A stretch of 8,125 nucleotides of DNA, taken from positions 1 to 8,125 of the forward strand of contig JAGGZB010000007.1 in assembly GCA_021162225.1 (NCBI GenBank). The letters are read 5' to 3'. The stretch's first letter is position 1, and each line of letters opens with the position of its first letter. The DNA comes from Candidatus Bathyarchaeota archaeon (lineage in GTDB: Archaea; Thermoproteota; Bathyarchaeia; Bathyarchaeales; DTEX01). Under the pieces are notes generated by a model. It had not been told where the DNA came from. It was given only the letters and a program-made list of their open reading frames with translations, and searched no databases. Of this stretch, positions 1 to 6,543 are shown piece by piece. A program made the position numbers and the translations under genes.

Positions 1-371
1 GTATAGAAGAGGTTTGCGAGAAGGTTCGGAGCGCACACAAGGCTGGTAAAACGTCAGAGATCATAGTCATGGCTGAGGGGGCTGGCGATTCGCGCGAGGT
101 TGTGAAGCGAATAGTGAAAGAGACTGGATACCAAGTGAGACTCACCGTTCTAGGATATATTCAGCGTGGAGGAAACCCAACTGCCAAGAGTAGGATACTT
201 GCATCACAGTTTGGATATCACGCTGTTGAGCTTCTTTTAAGCGGAGAAAAGAAGAGGATGGTGGGAATTCAGAATGGAAAAATATGCTCCGTAGACTTAG
301 ACTACTCTTGGAGGGTTTGGAAGAAGATAGATCTAGAAAAGTATCGAATAGCTGGAATCCTATCAGAATAA
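1..371 (+). CDS. pfkA: 6-phosphofructokinase, PfkA family (C-terminal fragment, 5' end outside window)
   Basis: This is the C-terminal ~122 residues of a PfkA-superfamily phosphofructokinase, the cytosolic enzyme making fructose 1,6-bisphosphate in glycolysis. The reading frame is open from base 3, so the gene continues to the left; the ATG at 69 is internal. The family signature RLTVLGYIQRGGNP (about 138-179) followed by RILAS and a VGIQNG segment aligns well with the end of E. coli PfkA. From family knowledge, the Arg opening this motif (E. coli Arg243) and the Arg of QRGG (Arg252) bind fructose 6-phosphate; both are present. The residue at the E. coli His249 position is Tyr here. The residues separating ATP- from pyrophosphate-dependent enzymes are outside the window, so the phosphoryl donor cannot be told. 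The stop is TAA at 369-371, 11 bases before the convergent stop of the next gene. Confidence 0.9.
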   Translation, partial: IEEVCEKVRSAHKAGKTSEIIVMAEGAGDSREVVKRIVKETGYQVRLTVLGYIQRGGNPTAKSRILASQFGYHAVELLLSGEKKRMVGIQNGKICSVDLDYSWRVWKKIDLEKYRIAGILSE

Positions 372-382
372 GGCTTCAACCA

Positions 383-1474
383 TTAAGTTATGAAATTTGT
401 CAGCCCGGCTTCCTTAGCTAGCTCAACGGCTCGCTTCATCTCCTCCGGGCTCAGCCGTCTCCTAAGCTCCGGAATCTCATACGCCCTCCATTCCGGTCTA
501 TACTGAAACATAACATTCACTCTTGTATTCGGGCCTAGATTATCCGCTATCCACTTCAGTATAACTTTGACGCAACATTCAAGATGCTCCGGAAGCACTA
601 AGACTCGAATTATAAGCTCTCCATATTTTTTCCCATATAAATGATTCCTCGTACACGCTTCCCAATAATGTGGAGCATCACTTATTCTCTCCGCGCATCG
701 ATTATTCCCATATTTAAAGTCCAATAGGTAGACATCAGCGAATCCAGCTAGGAGTTTAGCGGTTTCCTCACTGTAGTAGGAGTTAGAGTTCCAAACAACG
801 GGGACGTTCACGTTCACATATCTAAACGTTTCAAGCCACTGTTGAAGCCACGGTGTAGGTTCTCCTCCAACCAAGTTCACGTTTCGACAGCCATTCTTCC
901 TTAACTGCTCGATAGCCAATGCAAGTCTCCTAGGTGAATATATTTCTCCATCCTCAAACCATTGTGAAATAGTCCAGTTCTGGCAGTGAAGACAAGTCAT
1001 GGTGCATCCCATCGTGAATATAGTTCCGGAGGGAACTAGTTCAGGTTCCTCGCCCAAATGCTCGAATATGGAAGAGACGAGTATTTGGGAGCCGCATCTG
1101 CAGTATCCCAGATCTCCCTTCAAACGGTTTACGCCGCATTTCCTTGTGCAGAAGTGACAGCTCTCAAGGATACGTGTAGCTATCGCCTCCTTCAAATCGA
1201 GAAAAGACTTCTCCGGGGTCTCAAGATCCTCTAGCCTCTTAACCCGCGTATCTATCTGTTGCTGCAGATCGAAGAAGTCTTTGAGTATTTGGTCATGGAG
1301 GCTCCAGAGGCTCCTTAAAGAGTCATCTTTGTCAAAATCCGCTGGGACCTTCTTCGCTATCATGAACTTCGCTGGCTTATCATCCTGCATAACGTCAAAG
1401 TATCTTGAGAGGCTTTCACGCGCCTTCTTATCCCCAAGTACGGAGACAGCGTCTCTCCTAATTATTCTCCACAT
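383..1474 (-). CDS. Radical SAM protein, PflX/COG1313 type (PFL-activase homologue)
   Basis: A 363-residue cytosolic radical SAM enzyme. The [4Fe-4S] motif CTMTCLHC (Cys157, Cys161, Cys164; CX3CX2C) is followed by QNW as in pyruvate formate-lyase-activase relatives. A second cysteine group precedes it (Cys106, Cys109, Cys113, Cys125, Cys127) in the CxxC...CGVNRL...GYC pattern typical of the PflX branch; it may hold another metal centre. GGEP at 203-206 is the usual SAM-binding glycine motif. Residues 1-100 form a charged, probably helical or coiled-coil extension that looks long for this family. The start is ATG at 1474; no Shine-Dalgarno is visible, but TTTTAATA at 1508-1515 (minus strand) could drive a nearly leaderless transcript. 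It lies 58 bases downstream of amrS on the same strand. Its substrate is unknown; no glycyl-radical enzyme is in the window. Family assignment is firm, function is not. Confidence 0.86.
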   Translation of the reverse strand: MWRIIRRDAVSVLGDKKARESLSRYFDVMQDDKPAKFMIAKKVPADFDKDDSLRSLWSLHDQILKDFFDLQQQIDTRVKRLEDLETPEKSFLDLKEAIATRILESCHFCTRKCGVNRLKGDLGYCRCGSQILVSSIFEHLGEEPELVPSGTIFTMGCTMTCLHCQNWTISQWFEDGEIYSPRRLALAIEQLRKNGCRNVNLVGGEPTPWLQQWLETFRYVNVNVPVVWNSNSYYSEETAKLLAGFADVYLLDFKYGNNRCAERISDAPHYWEACTRNHLYGKKYGELIIRVLVLPEHLECCVKVILKWIADNLGPNTRVNVMFQYRPEWRAYEIPELRRRLSPEEMKRAVELAKEAGLTNFIT

Positions 1475-1532
1475 GAAGCTTCAAAGAATAATGAGAGAAT
1501 AGACTCTTATTAAAACTGTGCCGTAGCGTATG

Positions 1533-2588
1533 CTATATTATCGGTGATGGAAACGCAAATCCTTCTCTGTGAAATTTTCCTTTAATCGGAATCTTTGTTC
1601 CGCAGCTTGGACACTTCATATCCTTCGTCAAGTTCCACCTTACAATTCCGAATCCATACCTTTCAATGAGAAGCTCGCCGCATTCGGGACAATAAGTATT
1701 CTCGTACTTATGTCCGGGAACGTTCCCAATGTAGATGTAGTTTAAACCAGCATCACGTGACACCTTATATGCTTCCTCAAGAGTCTTCACCTCAGTAGCT
1801 CTTATTGTGGTGAGTCTGTAATCCGGGTGGAATCTAAGCAGATGAAATGGGGTGTCGGCTCCTAGATTCTCGCAGATCCACTCCGCAAGCTCCCGTATCC
1901 GCTGCATGGAGTCGCCTATTTCAGGAACAACTAGATTTGTAATCTCTATGTGGATCCCCTGCTTCTTCATCTCGATCAGCGAATCATATATTGGGTCAAC
2001 TGAGGGAACCGAGGAGAACTCCCTATAAAACTTTGGGTCTCCTCCTCCCTTGAAGTCAACGGTTGCAGCATCTAGATAAGGAGCTATCTTTCTCACAGCT
2101 TCGGGAGTCATGTAGCCATTCGTTACGAACGTATTAAATAATCCGTTCTTGTGTGCGAGAACAGCTGTATCATAGGCGTATTCAAAGAAGATAGTCGGCT
2201 CCGTATACGTATAGCTCACGCCTTGGCAGTTGTACTCCTTAGCGGCTTTCACCACTTCATCTGGAGGAAAATATCTTCCAGTTATATCCTCTTCTTGGCT
2301 TATTGCCCAGTTATCACAGAACTTACAGCGAAAATTACATCCGACCGTTGCAATCGACATAACATAGGCTCCCGGATGAAAATGCATAAGGGGCTTCTTC
2401 CCTATGGGATCCGCGTGAGCGGCGCATGCCTCAGCGTAATTCAACGAGTAAAGCCTTCCAGATTCATTCTTCCTAACGCGGCAGAAGCCTAATCCGCCAT
2501 CTTTTATGAGGCACCTCCGACCGCAGAGGTTACACCTAACTTTATTGTCTGGAAGCCTTTCGTAGAGCATAGCTTCATGTTTAACCAA
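1533..2588 (-). CDS. amrS: AmmeMemoRadiSam system radical SAM enzyme
   Basis: A 351-residue radical SAM enzyme matching the AmrS family (COG1180 type), found in many archaea and anaerobes alongside Memo and AMMECR1 proteins; the physiological reaction is not established to my knowledge. The N-terminus has a four-cysteine group (Cys19, Cys22, Cys26, Cys36). The SAM cluster motif is CNFRCKFC (Cys84, Cys88, Cys91) followed by DNW. YTYTEPTIF (126-134), TNGY (156-159) and RFHPDY (252-257) are family landmarks. A C-terminal zinc-ribbon-like pair, CPEC (300-303) and CPSC (326-329), is present. The start is TTG at 2588: GAGGTG (2596-2601) sits 7 bases upstream, and the family-typical EAMxYE lies just after it, which argues against the internal ATG at 2570. 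A TATA-like GATATATC lies at 2631-2638. Neither Memo nor AMMECR1 is adjacent. Confidence 0.9.
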   Translation of the reverse strand: MVKHEAMLYERLPDNKVRCNLCGRRCLIKDGGLGFCRVRKNESGRLYSLNYAEACAAHADPIGKKPLMHFHPGAYVMSIATVGCNFRCKFCDNWAISQEEDITGRYFPPDEVVKAAKEYNCQGVSYTYTEPTIFFEYAYDTAVLAHKNGLFNTFVTNGYMTPEAVRKIAPYLDAATVDFKGGGDPKFYREFSSVPSVDPIYDSLIEMKKQGIHIEITNLVVPEIGDSMQRIRELAEWICENLGADTPFHLLRFHPDYRLTTIRATEVKTLEEAYKVSRDAGLNYIYIGNVPGHKYENTYCPECGELLIERYGFGIVRWNLTKDMKCPSCGTKIPIKGKFHREGFAFPSPII

Positions 2589-2590
2589 AA

Positions 2591-2640
2591 ATGGACACCT
2601 CTTACTCTACATAATACTTCGTATTCCTAGGATATATCTC
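2591..2640 (-). promoter_or_regulatory. Likely promoter and RBS of amrS
   Basis: Read on the minus strand, a TATA-box-like GATATATC (2631-2638) would place transcription start near 2609 by the usual archaeal ~26-base spacing. That gives a leader of about 20 bases carrying the Shine-Dalgarno GAGGTG (2596-2601), 7 bases before the TTG at 2588. The agreement of the three elements supports the TTG start. Position-based inference only. Confidence 0.5.
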
Positions 2641-2727
2641 TGTCTAGAAATGGCGGTCAAGAGGTAGCGCTCACATCTAATTCGACAATCTATTAGAGTA
2701 GATTAACGGAACAGAAATAGAGGTTAT

Positions 2728-3006
2728 TTAATCTTTAATAGCCTCTAAGAGGCTCATCACGTTCCAGAGCTTCACCCGCGTGTAAGGTGGCATATTAGGA
2801 TCCTGGAGGATCTCATCAAGTATTGATATGGCGTTTGAGGCTCTCACCGCCAAAGTATACTCTTCTGATTGGAGAGTATCCATCGATTCCTTTGCAGCTC
2901 TTCTGATATTCCGTGGCGTAGTAGTATCTTCGGAAACCTGGTTTAGAATAAACATTGCCTGCTTCACTCTTTCCTCATACTCCTTCAGTTTTTTCTTGCT
3001 AACCAA
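2728..3006 (-). CDS. UPF0147 family protein
   Basis: A 92-residue all-helical cytosolic protein of the archaeal UPF0147 family, whose function is unknown. Recognisable family features are TPRNIRRAA (30-38), the AVRASNAISILDEI helix (53-66), DPNMP (69-73) and the WNV segment near the C-terminus (81-83). I chose the TTG at 3006. It is preceded by GGAGG with a 9-base gap and gives the usual family length of about 90. Starting at the upstream TTG at 3039 would translate this Shine-Dalgarno into a Gly-rich lead peptide that the family lacks. It is probably a single-gene transcript: a TATA-like ATTATTATAG lies at 3055-3065 on the minus strand, and 139 bases separate it from amrS downstream. It shares strand but no evident function with its neighbours. 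Confidence 0.88.
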   Translation of the reverse strand: MVSKKKLKEYEERVKQAMFILNQVSEDTTTPRNIRRAAKESMDTLQSEEYTLAVRASNAISILDEILQDPNMPPYTRVKLWNVMSLLEAIKD

Positions 3007-3009
3007 TCC

Positions 3010-3065
3010 TCCACCCCTCCAACATCCTGATTTAGGCAATTAATAATCTCCAAAACTATAATAAT
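3010..3065 (-). promoter_or_regulatory. Likely promoter and strong RBS of the UPF0147 gene
   Basis: On the minus strand, ATTATTATAG (3055-3065) is a TATA-box-like element. It predicts initiation around 3034 and a leader of about 28 bases. This leader contains GGAGGGGTGG just upstream of the TTG at 3006, which decides the start of the UPF0147 gene. A second AT-rich candidate, CTTATATTTC, lies at about 3080-3088. Confidence 0.45.
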
Positions 3066-3102
3066 GTTAGATAGAGCAGAAATATAAGTATATGCTGTTT
3101 CT

Positions 3103-3119
3103 TTCATGATTTTCATGAA
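3103..3119. repeat. Perfect 7-bp inverted repeat (TTCATGA-3-TCATGAA)
   Basis: TTCATGA and TCATGAA flank three T residues, a perfect dyad of 17 bases. Seen another way it is the palindrome TCATGA repeated 9 bases apart. It sits between the stop of the fucose-isomerase-like gene and the promoter of the UPF0147 gene, about 40-60 bases upstream of the TATA candidates. It could be an operator for a dimeric regulator, or a weak hairpin in the 3' end of the upstream transcript. The function is inferred from position only. Confidence 0.3.
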
Positions 3120-3157
3120 TAAGGTTTTTCTGAATCTCTAGGAGAGAACGAAGCATC

Positions 3158-4615
3158 TTACCAATCATATGACAGTCTGTCTATATTAAGCTTGAGGAAT
3201 GGCTTTCCAAAGAATCTTATGCCGAGAAGCCTTGCAACCATGTATAATTCCCTCTTCCAGTTTCCGGTGACTACGACTCTATGGTGACCGTAAAAGTTAT
3301 CCAAGAACTCCTCCAGGGGAACCTTCAGCTTTAAAGCAACCTTCGTCCTGCAACCTCTCTCAGACTCCACGTATGGATTCTCGGAGAATGAGGCTGAATC
3401 CGCATATAGTGTGTATCCGATTGATTTTGCTCCGCTCAAGACTATAGGCCACGCAGTTGAGAGACTTAAGATCAATGCAAGTAAGCCTATGATCGTTGCT
3501 TCTCCATCTTCAGGCATGTAAGTCTTTACTCCAACGTTTCTCCAAGTCTCAGTATGCGTGACTAAACTGAATGGGAGAGGGCTTTCTGAGTATCCATTCA
3601 GCCTCGTTGCCGCCGTGCAATGGGCGATTAGGAGGGAGTTAGAGACTTGATCTATTACAGGATCTCCTTGAAATCCAGCTCTATCAGTTAAGTAATGCAC
3701 TATGGCTAGCATAATCAAGGATTCTACATCTGCCTCGCATGCGGCTGGAATTCCCTCATCGTTAAGCATCGATAAAGCTAGGCACGGAGCTATAGGGAAA
3801 ACATCTTGCCTTATAGCCTCTAAGCAAGCTACGCTGACGGCATTTGCATCGTACTTTTTCATGAGCTTCTTTATGGCAAGGTACATTCTAGCTGCCTTCT
3901 TTAGATCATCTATGGAAACCTTTACATCTAAAGCCTTAGCCGCTTTCTCCTCGGCTATCTTATCTCCGTCTTCCTGGCTTACGGAATTGTAGGCATCTAG
4001 AAGTTCAGAGTAGGAAGCGAATACCAAGGATGCGCCGAACGTTCTCTTTATCATCTCTCCATGTTCAGGACCCATCCAGCGCGGTTCAGCCATTCTCGGG
4101 TCAACTCTTGAGGGGTCATAATCGAAGTTCTTGATTATGAGCGCCTTCATTTTCTTTAGTAGGCAGACGGCCCTAAGGGCCCTTAAGGCTGGAAGCAGGT
4201 CCTCAACTGCTTCTGTTTCAACAACAACTGCTTTTCTCCTTTCGAAAGTCAGTCTTCCAGACCCATTCCAGTAGGTGCTAAATGGAGAAGAATACACGAT
4301 GGCGGGAAGCCCTGAATCTAAGATCTTAAATATGTCAGGTCCAAGCGCCGCGAACTCTGATGTCAGGAGAACGATCAGTAGCCCATCAGCTCCATTTAGA
4401 TTCCATGCAAGGTTTGACACTTCTCCCTCCTCTGAGAGGACATCCCAGCCGAAGAATGAGACTCCCTTAACCTTTGGCATTAATTCCTCGAGTTTTCTTC
4501 TCAATCTTTCAGCTTCAGCATCTACGTCGAACATGTGATGGGGCCATCCGGCATCCATCCGTCTCTTCCCGAGGAAGATGACTCTAATCTTTACATGTCT
4601 TTCTTCAGGCTTCAT
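3158..4615 (-). CDS. L-fucose/L-arabinose isomerase family protein
   Basis: A 485-residue cytosolic protein resembling the L-fucose/L-arabinose isomerase superfamily (COG2407 type), metal-dependent aldose-ketose isomerases. The first ~165 residues form alternating strand/helix segments as in the N-terminal Rossmann-like domains. The C-terminal half carries the recognisable core: a CLALSMLNDEG segment (278-288), then CEAD with Glu294, Asp318 in GDPV, HCTAATR (332-338), THTETWRN (353-360) and YGHH (His444, His445). From family knowledge, E. coli FucI binds manganese through Glu337, Asp361 and His528; the Glu-Asp spacing of 24 is reproduced exactly here. The start is taken as ATG at 4615, preceded by GTGATC, which matches the anti-Shine-Dalgarno end of 16S rRNA. 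An in-frame GTG at 4624 would add three residues. Substrate sugar is unknown; a true isomerase is plausible but unproven. Confidence 0.78.
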   Translation of the reverse strand: MKPEERHVKIRVIFLGKRRMDAGWPHHMFDVDAEAERLRRKLEELMPKVKGVSFFGWDVLSEEGEVSNLAWNLNGADGLLIVLLTSEFAALGPDIFKILDSGLPAIVYSSPFSTYWNGSGRLTFERRKAVVVETEAVEDLLPALRALRAVCLLKKMKALIIKNFDYDPSRVDPRMAEPRWMGPEHGEMIKRTFGASLVFASYSELLDAYNSVSQEDGDKIAEEKAAKALDVKVSIDDLKKAARMYLAIKKLMKKYDANAVSVACLEAIRQDVFPIAPCLALSMLNDEGIPAACEADVESLIMLAIVHYLTDRAGFQGDPVIDQVSNSLLIAHCTAATRLNGYSESPLPFSLVTHTETWRNVGVKTYMPEDGEATIIGLLALILSLSTAWPIVLSGAKSIGYTLYADSASFSENPYVESERGCRTKVALKLKVPLEEFLDNFYGHHRVVVTGNWKRELYMVARLLGIRFFGKPFLKLNIDRLSYDW

Positions 4616-4618
4616 AAC

Positions 4619-4666
4619 GATCACGTTGTGTTTAAAACGTTAATGATATAAGTTTTGGCCTTATAC
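4619..4666 (-). promoter_or_regulatory. Possible promoter/RBS of the fucose-isomerase-like gene
   Basis: On the minus strand two TATA-like elements precede the gene: GTATAAGG (about 4659-4666) and CTTATATC (4645-4652). GTGATC (4619-4624) fits the 16S 3' end just before the ATG at 4615. The first element would give a short leader. The second would start transcription almost at the GTG codon, so the start choice depends on which is used. Confidence 0.35.
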
Positions 4667-4714
4667 TCGCTTAGAGTCTGAAGGATCCCTATGGTTAGAA
4701 ATGTCGCGGAGAGT

Positions 4715-5368
4715 TCATTTAGGCTCGAGGGCCACAGCTCTTATCCACGAAGAATCCAGACCTGCCACACGGAGGGGAAGCCCTATGTAGAATACTCTCT
4801 CCTTCCGTAGCTTATCTAAGTTGATTAAGCCTTCAATTATCGGAATATCATTTCTCAGCAGACTGTTATGCGTAGCCATCGATCCTCCGGGAGCTTCAAC
4901 AGATACATTCTGTACCCCCACCATCTTCACGGGTTTCTCTGCAAGCCACTCCGCGGATTCTGGAGAAATATAAGGCATCTCATCACCGCTATATGGACTC
5001 CAAAGCAATACAATATCGCCTCTCCGCACTTTCTTTAAGTGCTCCGGCTTTATGGGCTGCCCTTTACCGCCTACTGGCTTAAGAAAATCAAATTTCAGCA
5101 CAACTGCTTCTCCCATGAAAGATTCCAGAGGCATCTCAGAGGAGGATTTTTCGCCATCGATCAGATGCGCCGGCATCTCAACATGGGTTCCAACGTGGGT
5201 TTCAGTCTCAACCCAATGCATAAATGTCTTATCAGGCGCATATATGAACTGACGCATCTCAAATCTTCTAATGTGGCTTCCATGAACGTATTCACCATTA
5301 ACCTTCAGGATCCCCGGAACTATCTCCTCAGACAGATCAATTATCCTATAATCTTTAAGGCTGATCAA
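4715..5368 (-). CDS. Cyclase family protein (kynurenine-formamidase-like metal hydrolase)
   Basis: A 217-residue cytosolic member of the cyclase family (PF04199 type), which includes bacterial kynurenine formamidase KynB and other amide or lactone hydrolases. The signature HVGTHVEMPAH spans 58-68, giving His58, His62 and His68. The family consensus is HxGTHxDxPxH; Asp is replaced by Glu64 here. A second signature, THNSLL then PIIEGL (166-181), supplies His167 and Glu179, the other active-site positions in KynB-like enzymes, so the site appears complete. The start is TTG at 5368, preceded by GAGGGA with an 8-base gap. It overlaps the TGA stop of the acyltransferase gene (TTGA), implying translational coupling. 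No tryptophan-degradation gene is nearby, so kynurenine is an unlikely default substrate. Family assignment is firm, substrate unknown. Confidence 0.85.
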   Translation of the reverse strand: MISLKDYRIIDLSEEIVPGILKVNGEYVHGSHIRRFEMRQFIYAPDKTFMHWVETETHVGTHVEMPAHLIDGEKSSSEMPLESFMGEAVVLKFDFLKPVGGKGQPIKPEHLKKVRRGDIVLLWSPYSGDEMPYISPESAEWLAEKPVKMVGVQNVSVEAPGGSMATHNSLLRNDIPIIEGLINLDKLRKERVFYIGLPLRVAGLDSSWIRAVALEPK

Positions 5369-6123
5369 CGCGATTCTCCCTCTTCAAGTCTGATAGTTTC
5401 TCTAATCAAGTATTTAGTGCTTCTCCATCGTCTTCTCTTCTCATCAAATTCCTCCCGCGTCATATAGAAACGAGCTGGATTTCCAAGAACAACCGAATCG
5501 GCTGGAACATTCTTCGTTACAACCGAACCAGCTGCAACCACGGCTCTCTTTCCCACATGGACTCCGGGAAGTAATGTTGCATTCGCGCATATGATTGCTT
5601 CTTCCTCAACCTTGACTCCGATGAGGTTTCCACTCTGGGGATAAGGATCATTCGTGAAGCAGACATTAGGCGCTATAAATACATTATCTCCGATTTCCGT
5701 TAAATGGGGCAAATAGGCGTTCGATTGAATCTTCACATATTTGCCTATCTTCACGGATCCATCCAAGACAACGCCTGTTCCAATCAGTGATCCCTCACCG
5801 ATTATGCTTCCCTCCCTTATTAGGACGTTATGTCCAGTTCTAACATAGTTGCTTATGATAGCATCTTCATAGATTACTGTGCCCGAGCGAATTATGCAGT
5901 TTCTTCCTATTCTCGCCCCTCTGCTTGCATCATCAATTTTCTCCAAGCTGAAGACTCCAGAGTCGATAAGGCTCCGAAGGGTCTTCTCAATCGGATGCCC
6001 AATAATCACGTTTCCTTCAATAATCGTTCCAGCGCCTATCATAGATCTTCCTAGAACTATTGAGTCGCCAACGTGCCCTTCGATTATTGCATTTTTAGAT
6101 ATGAAACGAATCATCTCTGTCAC
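5365..6123 (-). CDS. Left-handed beta-helix (hexapeptide) acyltransferase, sugar N-acetyltransferase-like
   Basis: A 252-residue acyltransferase built largely of hexapeptide repeats (V/I-G-x-x-x-x pattern), clear from about 10-43, 70-155 and 170-203. This is the left-handed parallel beta-helix of trimeric acetyl-CoA-dependent transferases. The loop APNVCFTNDPYP (151-162) is typical of WbpD/WlbB-like enzymes that N-acetylate amino sugars on nucleotide carriers, and GNPAR (214-218) ends the helix as usual in this superfamily. Residues 222-252 form a charged helical tail; 44-68 form a non-repeat insertion. The start is GTG at 6123 with AAGGAG five bases upstream; the ATG at 6114 would sit too far from it. 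It is the first gene of a coupled pair with the cyclase. Specific substrate is not shown; a serine or tetrahydrodipicolinate-type acyltransferase is the alternative. Confidence 0.82.
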   Translation of the reverse strand: MTEMIRFISKNAIIEGHVGDSIVLGRSMIGAGTIIEGNVIIGHPIEKTLRSLIDSGVFSLEKIDDASRGARIGRNCIIRSGTVIYEDAIISNYVRTGHNVLIREGSIIGEGSLIGTGVVLDGSVKIGKYVKIQSNAYLPHLTEIGDNVFIAPNVCFTNDPYPQSGNLIGVKVEEEAIICANATLLPGVHVGKRAVVAAGSVVTKNVPADSVVLGNPARFYMTREEFDEKRRRWRSTKYLIRETIRLEEGESR

Positions 6124-6252
6124 ATTATCTCCTTAACGGAAAGATCATTTAAGATTATGTACTCCCAATCTAGGCAGGCTGGAGTCATGAAAAAACAAGG
6201 GAATAGGCATATATATCCATGGCATATTTCAAGTTATTATTAGTGAAGGGGG
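6124..6252. promoter_or_regulatory. Divergent promoter region
   Basis: This 129-base spacer separates the minus-strand acyltransferase operon from the plus-strand small gene. For the plus strand, CATATATATCC (6208-6218) is a strong TATA-box candidate, predicting initiation near 6239 and a leader of about 14 bases. For the minus strand, CTTAAATG (6143-6150) and ACATAATC (about 6153-6160) are weaker candidates, with AAGGAG directly before the GTG at 6123. No operator-like dyad was recognised. Confidence 0.45.
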
Positions 6253-6513
6253 ATGAGGAGACCGAAGGGTGAAACGCAGAGGATGCTCAGAGCGGTGGCT
6301 GTTCTCCTTCGGAATACAACGTGGAAATGTGGGAGAATTGAAAGATTAGTTATAGGCTATCTCCAAAATCATCTGCGAAAGGATGGAAGACGCTGGTCTC
6401 GAATAAAAGATATGATCCAGCATTTTAAGTTGCAGGGTAAGCAGAGAAGCGAATTCTTTGATGCTCTTAAACGGCTGGAGAGGAGACGTATAATAAGAAT
6501 CGAAGTCATATAA
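6253..6513 (+). CDS. Small basic protein, possible winged-helix DNA-binding protein
   Basis: An 86-residue, strongly basic protein that I do not recognise as a named family. From about residue 28 onward it shows short helices followed by an ALKRLERRRIIRI end. That order (helices, then a hydrophobic strand ending in IIRIEVI) resembles a winged-helix domain in which the recognition helix is followed by the wing. This is inference from the pattern only. A TATA-like element at 6208-6218 is well placed. AAGGGGG abuts the ATG at 6253 with no spacer, so translation may rely on a short or absent leader; an in-frame ATG at 6283 is an alternative start. The gene converges with the next one. It could be a regulator of the divergent acyltransferase operon, but nothing shows this directly. 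Confidence 0.6.
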   Translation: MRRPKGETQRMLRAVAVLLRNTTWKCGRIERLVIGYLQNHLRKDGRRWSRIKDMIQHFKLQGKQRSEFFDALKRLERRRIIRIEVI

Positions 6514-6520
6514 TCTTCTG

Positions 6521-6543
6521 GCGGCAACCTCTAAATATGCCGC
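6521..6543. terminator. Hairpin between convergent stop codons
   Basis: GCGGCA (6521-6526) and TGCCGC (6538-6543) form a perfect 6-bp GC-rich stem with an 11-base loop; a G-U pair can extend it on the plus strand. It lies exactly between the TAA of the plus-strand small gene (6511-6513) and the TAA of the minus-strand gene (6544-6546). It has no T-run after it on either strand, so it is not a classic intrinsic terminator. It may act as a two-way 3'-end structure. Confidence 0.3.

Noticed and set aside
2151..2492. Open frame of 113 codons on the plus strand
   Set aside because: Antisense to the conserved radical SAM core of amrS; the predicted peptide shows no motif.
2661..2680. Short tRNA-like string (GGTAGCGCTC) in the spacer between amrS and UPF0147
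   Set aside because: No T-arm sequence, acceptor stem or anticodon stem can be built around it on either strand.
2676..2704. Overlapping AT-rich hairpins (TCTAAT/ATTAGA and AATCTA/TAGATT)
   Set aside because: Stems of only 6 weak pairs in AT-rich sequence; expected by chance and not followed by a T-run.
3007..3039. N-terminal extension of the UPF0147 protein from a TTG at 3039
   Set aside because: It would translate the Shine-Dalgarno region into a Gly-rich peptide and exceed the usual family length; the TTG at 3006 fits better.
5039..5467. Open frame of 142 codons on the plus strand
   Set aside because: It lies entirely antisense to the cyclase and acyltransferase genes, both of which carry clear family motifs; its translation has no recognisable domain.
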